DNA of 64,000 nt from Apostichopus japonicus (Eukaryota > Echinodermata > Holothuroidea > Aspidochirotida > Stichopodidae). The position numbers and the translations under genes were made by a program. The stretch lies in contig NC_092563.1 of NCBI RefSeq assembly GCF_037975245.1, forward strand, positions 2,009,001-2,073,000. Direction: 5' to 3'. The notes under the pieces are model-generated. The model did not search any database and had not been told where the DNA came from. It worked only from the letters and a program-made list of their open reading frames with translations. Of the stretch, positions 56,501 to 64,000 are shown one piece after another. Position 1 is the stretch's first letter, and every line of letters starts with the position of its first letter.

Positions 56501-59500
56501 GTGCTACGATAGTGCGACCTTCATTCTTCCCTAATATTCTGATGTTTAGGGATGGAAAACTTCTATAAATCTTCCTATTTTCTTGAAAGAGACCGATGAG
56601 TAGATCTGCTTACCCACACTTGCTTTTCAGTGGATGTACCTATTGCAACTTTTGCAATGAACTATCAGAATTGAAGTTTATTTTGTAAATATCAACTTTT
56701 GAAAAACAACAAAACATACACTAATTGATGACAAAATTAATGTATTTCTTTTCCATTTTTCTTCTGCTTATTCTTTTATTTTTTTAGTTAATTATATCAG
56801 CATACATGCAGCATAAGAGCTCATTATTGGAAACTGAGGTAACATAACATTGTATCCGTCACTCACATCCAACACAGACACGTTAACTCAGTCTGAGCTA
56901 TTAGCCCTACCTACCACCGGCATGACTATAAAGTCACTTTGTGAAAATTGAGAACAATGAGGCAGTTAAAATCTAGTTTACTCTGCTTGTCTTTTCTTTA
57001 TCAAAAGCCTAAATTTAAAAATAGTCTCTTTATCTGTAAAAGTAAACAGTGTAGGCTGCTTCATGCCTAGGCCCACGGCAACCGTGTAAATACAACCTTT
57101 GAACCTGTGTTCTCATTACAGGTGTAAGAACAGAGGGCTCTTAAATGCCCGAGGCATTTAACCTCTACGCATGCGTCGACCACGAAGGGCAACGTGGCAA
57201 GGCCTCGAATATGGAGATGTCTCCCCTCCTAGACGGGCGACGTTGCATCACAATTGGGAAAGGAAGAGCTATTTTTAGGAACGCAAAGCACATAATAATC
57301 AGATTAACCTTGGTACTTACGTTAATCGGTAGGAAGCCAGCTATCGATGCTACAAATACAATCGAGCCGCCTCTAAAAATAGAAGAGAAAAAGATAAGTG
57401 ACGCTCACTGCCAAAGATTCTAAGAAGGGAAAAAATATATATATATATTTTACATTTAGCGGACAAATACCACAGAGTTTGTTGAAGTACGTGCCACATA
57501 CACGCCACATAAAAAACATGCAACATATACACCGGAAGAAGGTACCATTAATAATGTCTGAATTATATTAAAAACAAAAAAAATCAAATATTAGTTTAAT
57601 GAAACTATTCATAGAGTGCATTGTAGAACAAGCTCCAAATCCCACAGTAGTATTTGCTTTTTGTAAAACAAATGACAATCAACTAGAGCTGTTGAGGTGG
57701 CATACATCAATTAGGGTTGGCATCATCCGCTTGAGTGTTCTCTCTCTCTGTTTTAAGTTGGTGACTTGGTTAAGTCTGAACATATCCAAATTGACATGTT
57801 ACATCTGATGCAAAAATTGGGTCAAAATTGACAAATTTTTAGACCATTTGAGGGCTTCCTAGAACAGAATAAGGATATGGTTTACTGGTTAGTAAAGAGG
57901 CTTGTTGATAAGTGATGAAAACTTTGGGTTCCTATAGTTAAAAATTGTACACGGCTATGATACCAAAAAGTGAAGATGCCACTTAAGGACAATGTGTTGG
58001 CTATCCAGTGAGGAGTACGAGTTTAGCTAGGTGTGACTTGTTAAACTTACCCTCTTTCTTGTAGGTATGGAACAGTCTCTTTGGCCAGGAAAAATGTGGA
58101 TTTTACATTAACTTCAAAAATCTGGAAAAGGTCAAAGAACACAGGGGTTTTGAGTTTTGCTACCGTCAAGGAGATGCATATCAAATGAATATTTATGAGA
58201 CAAAGTAATTTGGTGCAACACTGCATATTCATGAAGCAACTCTTGAAACCAGCTTTTTGGAACGATGTTCCAATGCTGATATCACTCCATACTGTCGTCT
58301 AATATCATGCTTCAAAGCAATTGTACTGACAGTATGAACAGTTCCTAGAGCTTACACATTCCCACATACAAATTGAAACAGGGAAAGGCCAGTGTAACAT
58401 ATCTGTAATTATCATTTTATAGCCATAGATGTGAGATTTCTATGAAAATAGTTTTTTTTTGTAAAAACATTTTATCTTCTTACCTTATCCCAAGCATCTT
58501 CCGGTGTCTGTGAAGTCAATAAAATAAAAAAAACTTACCAAATAGTGTATCTTGTACTGATTTAAAACTGTTTTTTGGTTTTGGGGGAGGGGGGGGGGGG
58601 CTCCTGTACAATAATTACACAATGCATTGTAAGTTCTTTTGGCAATTTTTGAGTCATAAATAATAAACAAACATTGTAATTCTTGGTTTAAAGAAATTAA
58701 AATAAAAAAAATAATAATGACACAACACATTAAAAGTTATAGTAGTCTTTATATGTTATATGAAATCGTTCAACTGATTAGTCAATTAATCAAATCAATT
58801 ACATTTGCATAAGAGTGATCTTTTCTTTGTTAAAGTTTCTTTGCACTTTGTCTACACATTGCTATCTTTTGTACTACTGTAGATTCCTTGAGATCATTTA
58901 ATACATGCCTTTTTTCAAGCTGTTTGGTGGAAGTCTGTTTTTAAGTCTGTGGTTTACATTTTGTTTTAATGAGCTTTGCCAAGTGTTTTAGATTACCAAT
59001 TTAAGGTTTGAGTATTCTCCATGTCAAAGGGGAACATTACAGATTTAATGAGATCGTTGCACAATTCTATGAAGATATGAAGGAGAGAATCCACAGACAT
59101 ATAGACACAGCAGTTTGTTCATCAACCATTCAACTAGAGCTAGCTACAAATTTCCTTCCAAAGTCACTCATTACATCTCACTCGACACAGTAGATCGCCC
59201 CATCAACCTTCAACACAGAGTATCTAATGTATTTTGAAGGGACTCATTAAAACCTCACTGGACATAACATCCTCATGATCATATCCTTACAGTCTCAAAG
59301 GCAAGGACACTGGGGTTGAGCATGGACCAAGTTTGGTGTTTGTGGCCAAGCTCTCACTGGGGTTGAGCATGGACCAAGTTTGGTGTTTGTGGCCAAGCTC
59401 TCACTGGAGTTGAGCATGGACCAAGTTTGGTGTTTGTGGCCAAGCTCTCACTGGGGTTGAGCATGGACCAAGTTTGGTGTTTGAGGCCAAGCTCTATCTT

Positions 59501-61157
59501 GGCCCTCTTGGGTGAAGTATCTTAGAGAGTACCACAGAGAGAGAGCAACTGATACACTGACATATAATAACAATAGCCTCTTGGTATCATCATATATAAC
59601 TCTTATACTTACGTCTAAAATAGGACCAAAGTATGGATTAACAGCTGCATTTGAAACCAATATATCAATTCCACCAAAGTGATCTTTTGCCTGAAGAAGA
59701 AAGAGAACGCATCGTGAGAAATATGGACTACTGTGTTAAAGGCATGAATGGGTCAGTGGAAACGTTAACGATGTGACTCGACGATGAAATTTAAATGAAG
59801 TATGTCGTATTCGTAATTGCAATAGTGGGGGGGAGGGGGGGTTGGCAGGGAGACAAAAGTGGGGACAAGAGGAAAGTATTGTTAATGTGAAGTGTGTCTC
59901 ATATTCAGACTGATATATTATATCTAGAACATTGCAGCAACAGTATATCTTTTGTCTGTGTTTTAAGTTGATTACCATATTTTTTTCTTTTTTAAAAATT
60001 ATATGAACTCTTAAAACTCCCTGGTAACCATAGGGACAACAAGACCACTGAAGCATTTGTATCCAATTTGACAATGACACTTCTTCCTAAGTTAATAGAC
60101 CTTGTTGTAGTAATTTGATACTTGGTATTCATGAAAGTCTTTCGAAAGAATCAACTAAAAGTGCGGCATTTCTTAACCAAGGGTGAACACTTGGGGTGCA
60201 AGGCAAAAATTTGAGGGGGGTGCAAAGCTAAAAGCATAACAAATTTCCTGAAAGAGAAAACCATGTATCCCATGAATAATGCCCAAAGTGTGCATACACA
60301 GCTAGTAAAGTGTTCATCCACACCTGGGTAAAAGCTGGTTCAAAAGTTATATTTATCACAATTTGCTACTGTTGCGGAAAAGTTTTAAAAAAAACTTGTG
60401 TAGTATAGGTCAGGATCTCAGTCTGAGTTGACTGAACTGAAATAGTTGGTGTCTAATAAATATGAGAGAACTTGAAAAAGAGAATAGTTTTAATTTTACG
60501 GTAGTGTCAATCTTCATCCTTAACGCTAACAGGCAACTTGACCTGGGTCACATACAAACAAATAATGCTGTACTATCGATGTAATTAGAAGTTACAGTAC
60601 TTACTAAGCAGTATCACAACATCACACATTTCCACTATATGAAGTGATTTTCACATCTGTGACGAGACACGTTATCAACTTTTCTTTAGTATTCTGTTCT
60701 ACAGTCATGCACTATTATTGTCTTCGGTTCCACATGTTGTGTCAGCCCTGCCTAAGAATAGCCTCTGATACATTGCTGAGGGGAGGTATGTCTTTAGGAG
60801 GTGGAGGGGGGTGGGGGAGGGAAATGGTTCCTGACGACCAACTGATATGTTAAGATGATAAACAACAAAGTTGATTTGTTCTTCACAAATATCAAGTAAT
60901 ACACAAATCTGCAAAATAGATTTAAGAAAATGTAAAAGAAGTGATTGTCATGGAAACCAATATCTTTGCAACCTACCACTTTCAATAAATTTAACCTATC
61001 TTCTTCTTTCCCCACGTGACACGTGACGCCATGAACCTTCTCGATTTTCAAGTCTTTGAGACCTTGTACAGCTTTGTCAACATTTGCCTGTTTCCTACTG
61101 CTTATGACTACCGATGCTCCTTCTAAGGCAAGTCGCTTGGCAATAGCATACCCAATA
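53485..61157 (-). CDS. DHRS4: DHRS4, NADP(H)-dependent short-chain dehydrogenase/reductase (5' exon missing)
   Basis: Eight minus-strand exons: 60977-61157, 59613-59690, 58484-58507, 58051-58121, 57321-57372, 54759-54893, 54024-54079 and 53485-53599. They give 236 residues; human DHRS4 has 278, so about 40 N-terminal residues, including the TGxxxG start of the Rossmann fold, lie beyond the right edge. All phases agree. DHRS4 is a peroxisomal carbonyl/retinal reductase. Visible family features are SSRK after beta-2 (NADP preference), SNAAVNPYFGPI, the catalytic serine in IVFVASIAGF, the YSISK active site, IRVNGIAPG and EECAGAVAFLVSDDASYITG. The last residues are PSRM where human has PSRL, so a type-1 peroxisomal targeting signal is plausible. 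The gene converges on the NRF-like gene. Confidence 0.95.
54024..54079 (-). CDS. DHRS4: DHRS4 exon
   Basis: LTENEEVLQKNLSSVSMG plus the first two bases of an Arg codon, the variable substrate-loop segment. Acceptor TTTGGCAG, donor GTAATG. Confidence 0.9.
54759..54893 (-). CDS. DHRS4: DHRS4 exon (catalytic Tyr-Lys)
   Basis: Forty-five codons starting FLGAYSISKTAILGLTKALS with the Y-x-x-x-K pair, then GIRVNGIAPGIIETKF. Acceptor GTTTGGTAG is weak but phase and homology are clear. Donor GTGAGT. Confidence 0.95.
57321..57372 (-). CDS. DHRS4: DHRS4 exon (catalytic Ser)
   Basis: GGGSIVFVASIAGFLPIN contains the catalytic serine in VASIAG. Acceptor ATTTTTAG, donor GTAAGT, phase 0 out. Confidence 0.94.
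58051..58121 (-). CDS. DHRS4: DHRS4 exon
   Basis: IFEVNVKSTFFLAKETVPYL then QERG, matching the N-V-K element of the SDR fold. Acceptor CTTTTCCAG, donor GTAAGT, phase 2 out. Confidence 0.94.
58484..58507 (-). CDS. DHRS4: DHRS4 micro-exon (24 bp)
   Basis: Eight codons, TPEDAWDK, aligning with human VTEEVWDK. Acceptor CTTCACAG, donor GTAAGA. Too short to detect except by homology and phase. Confidence 0.9.
59308..59494. repeat. 47-bp tandem repeat, four copies
   Basis: CACTGGGGTTGAGCATGGAC then CAAGTTTGGTGTTTGTGGCC, starting at 59308, 59355, 59402 and 59449, nearly identical copies in a DHRS4 intron. Confidence 0.92.
59613..59690 (-). CDS. DHRS4: DHRS4 exon
   Basis: Twenty-six codons, including HFGGIDILVSNAAVNPYFGP. 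NAAVNP is the NNAG-equivalent motif as in human DHRS4. Acceptor TTCTTCAG, donor GTAAGT. Confidence 0.95.
60977..61157 (-). CDS. DHRS4: DHRS4 exon (first in window)
   Basis: It enters in phase 2 after GTTGTTGCAG and reads IGYAIAKRLALEGASVVISS then RKQANVDKAV, with the cofactor-specifying SSRK. It ends GTCHVGKEEDRLNLLKV-like (TCHVGKEED) at GTG|GTAGGT, phase 0. Confidence 0.94.
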
Positions 61158-64000
61158 CTGCAACAACAAAATGATGAGAAGGAGAAACCATGACAACAAT
61201 CACAAGTTCAACATGTTTATACATTTCGAAAGGTCATCAGTATACTGTACCTCTCCAATTTAAAAATGCTAAAACATTGCTTAAACATTTCAAAAAGTAA
61301 TGATCCTTATATAATTGATATTCTAAGTTACCCACAGATGTTTTGCTCTGATGTTGAAAAAATTCAAATGATACAATTTTTTTTTTCGTGATACAAAAAA
61401 ATATATATTGAGTGTCTAGTCGCAGTTTCAGAGACCTGTGCAATAAGTTTAGCATACACTGTACAGTATGTGGCAACTTTTGGTGACAATTTTGATGAAC
61501 TTTCAATTCTCTATAAATGAATATTCAATAATCTTTCAAGAGTTTGGCAGTTTTGTTATTTATTAAACATTATCACCATCTCTTGAAAGGTTCTATATTT
61601 GATCTGACTTAAAGTAAATGTTGATACTACCGTATACCTTACTCAAAATAATGCCACGCTGTTACAATGGGAGTAAACAGATCTGTAACATTTTCAAGGA
61701 AAACAGTTTACATAGTTTCTCTGATAACCAGCTGATTGCGATGTCATCCCACAGACAGAAAGTCAAATAGAAAAACATCCTATGAACTGACTCATTGTAA
61801 GTCAATCAACAACAGAAAATATGGCTAGGAAGATATTTAAACAAACTGTAAGAATAAAATGAAATTTCTTCCACTATAGGCATTTGTCACCTATATAGAT
61901 GTGTGTGTGTGTGTGTAACTTGGGTTCCAAGATGGCTGAAAGATGGGCTTCAGGTTCTTTCCTGATATAACTGTTCAAAGCAGAGTTCTAGGTTGATTCC
62001 AGTTACCAATGATGTTCAAGGTTTACTGTACTATTTGTAACGAAACATTCAAAATGGTGTTTTGGTTTGTGACGGTGTGTCTGAGTGCGTGTGCATGGTT
62101 TTTCTTTTCAGAGAAAATAGGAAATGTTATTAGCCCTATTTTGACAGCCCCCCCCCCCCTAAGAAAACAAGAATAAGCAGCACAACAGTCTACACACTGT
62201 TATGTCTCCACTCAACTTTCTTCAGTTGATCACCTGTTTAACATGATGCATACGTGTGTCATTGGGAGTACAATAGTCTTTGATGGCACTGTCGTCCCTG
62301 TATAAGTTTCATAGATAATTTTTTATTACTAAATTATTTTATTACTAAAAATTTAGTTACTAAAAGGTATGATGGTATGACTAAAGCACATTAAGAGAGT
62401 CATGCCAAGTTTGCACAACAAACTTCATATTGACGATAGCATTGTAATTGATATTTAGGACTTTAACATATAGTGGTTTCCTTAAAAGTTATAACCCAAG
62501 TATCATTAACCAAAGAACAAACATGTAAGATACCAGAGAGCTATTCTTGTATTCTCAAGGGCGAGGTTTATTTACCTAGTTTATCAGTGCGGGTCTAATT
62601 CAGTAAGCTCAGAGGATCTAAATAACTTTCTGAGCTTGAAATAACCCAGGGCTGTTAACCAAAAGAGCACAAAGTTCAAACTCAGATATATGGTAACTAA
62701 GCTGGCAATGTGCATTGCGGTGATCTCTAGGGTCTGATTGGTCTCAACAGACATGTAAAAAGAAAAAGAGAGATAAGAGAAGGGTTCGAAGAACTTCTGT
62801 TTTGGAGAATACAAAAATTGTCAGTTTGTTTTGAATTTGACTCATGCTACTGACTATAACAATCAAGCATTACATGGAAAGATAAGGTACCCAAAACCAT
62901 GCATACATGCCTAATCTTGTTTTGGGGGCCCAAATAATTAACATATTGGACTAGTGTGGTTAATAGTAAACTGAGGTTCTCACCATATATGTACACATAG
63001 ATTTCTTAATAGTTGTGTCTAGGACAACTAGAAGAGTACTGTACAACTTTTTTACATATATAATTATTTGTTTCTTGTATTCAGCATATATTCAACATAT
63101 ATTTGATATTACCTCACAATCCCTGACTGAACAATTTGCTAGCTTCAAGCTGATCTACAAATTGCGTGATTTTGTTTTGTGACACAAATTACCGATTATT
63201 GAGTGTACATTCAATCTCTGAGTGTTCATGCTGTTCATACAATGTCATGTGACTTTATCTTGATCTGTATTTCCAATTATGAGAGCTTTATTACTTTGAT
63301 GTTCTGTAGATCATAGAAACAAATGACTTTATGATCTCGGTAGTGAAATCTGTACTTGCGTGCATTTCATCTTTGAATGCTTCCGAGCTGTTAACTCCAC
63401 AACTTTGCCGAGACCCCTACTTGACAGTTAGACTGAGATATGTCCGATTATGTCCTACAATCACATCACTTGGTCACATATATAAATGCACTTTTAAAGA
63501 CTCAGAGGGACACAGACTTTTCGTACGAGTACTAATGTATATAGCAACATTTATAACAGCAGACAACCAAAGTATTTTGGAGGAATAAAATTTACCACCT
63601 TTAAAACAACTGCACCAAATGAGCATACATACACAACACATTATGATAAGATTATAATCATGTGCCTTGGTCAAATCCAGTGTGGTATTATTTAAATATA
63701 CATCAGCATCAAAATAACATTGGTTCGCCTATGAGTATAGCTCTGTCACTTCCTGTACCACTCTTAAAAAGCACCCATTACCAAGGGCAGCAATTGTTGT
63801 GCCCCTTTATTCAAGCTGGCAGAGGTGTTCTTATAATGATCTTGTTCTTTAAAATTGACAGTTTACTGATCGGACGTCAGAATATTTTTGCCCAGAAAAC
63901 ACAAAACCAAGGGATAGCATACATCACTTACACATGATTACATAACATGAGCCTACAGTACATATAATAAACCAAACTGATTTTGGGCATTGACCTATTC
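61158..64000. other. DHRS4 5' intron to the right edge
   Basis: No exon was recognised; the DHRS4 start should lie further right. It contains a (GT)n at about 61902-61916, a C-run at 62150-62160 and AT-rich sequence. Confidence 0.55.

Larger units (their letters stand above)
53600..60976. other. DHRS4 introns
   Basis: Besides the exons I see G/C runs (53860, 54255-54280, 58586-58600, 59826-59840), a 47-bp array (59308-59494), a GC-richer patch at 57130-57260 of unknown nature, and AT-rich filler. No embedded gene was recognised. Confidence 0.55.

Overview
The window is nuclear DNA from an animal. It is AT-rich and most of it is introns and intergenic sequence, with short exons bounded by GT/AG sites, many minisatellites, microsatellites, poly-G/poly-C runs and fragments of transposons. 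Intron-rich deuterostome-like gene structures and the types of transposon remnant suggest a marine invertebrate deuterostome, perhaps an echinoderm such as a sea cucumber. That placement is inference; nothing in the window names the species. There is no sign of bacterial, organellar or viral gene organisation.

Four protein-coding genes can be reconstructed exon by exon. (1) Minus strand, 828-8089: BBS4, the TPR protein of the BBSome. The start is inside the window and the 3' part runs off the left edge. (2) Plus strand, 10656-27890: a complete lysophosphatidylcholine acyltransferase of the LPCAT1/2 type, 11 coding exons and 511 residues, with all four acyltransferase motifs and C-terminal EF-hands. 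(3) Plus strand, 34751-47897: a multipass acyltransferase of the NRF-6 (nose resistant to fluoxetine) family, 15 recognised exons and about 700 residues; one junction near the N-terminus does not match in phase. (4) Minus strand, 53485-61157: DHRS4, a peroxisomal-type short-chain dehydrogenase/reductase. Eight exons are present, ending in the possible PTS1 tripeptide SRM; the 5' exon(s) lie beyond the right edge.

BBS4 and LPCAT are divergent and share about 2 kb of upstream DNA, in which a 329-bp hAT-type MITE has inserted. LPCAT and the NRF-like gene are in tandem, 6.9 kb apart. The NRF-like gene and DHRS4 converge across a 5.6-kb interval. LPCAT, the NRF-like protein and DHRS4 all touch lipid or carbonyl metabolism, but nothing shows that their adjacency is functional.

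Non-coding structure is rich: two sibling hAT MITEs with perfect 8-bp target duplications; a 364-bp fold-back MITE with a perfect 8-bp duplication; a 2.05-kb TIR element that splits a minisatellite; a degenerate Penelope-like (GIY-YIG) retroelement in a BBS4 intron; a frameshifted THAP-like fragment in an LPCAT intron; a tRNA-derived SINE head; a palindromic fold-back at 14.9 kb; and several tandem arrays.

The most unusual is the array at 41394-43467. About 23 copies of an 87-bp unit each carry a copy of the 3' splice site and the first ~30 bases of the NRF-like exon that follows. This puts a row of decoy acceptors directly upstream of the true one.
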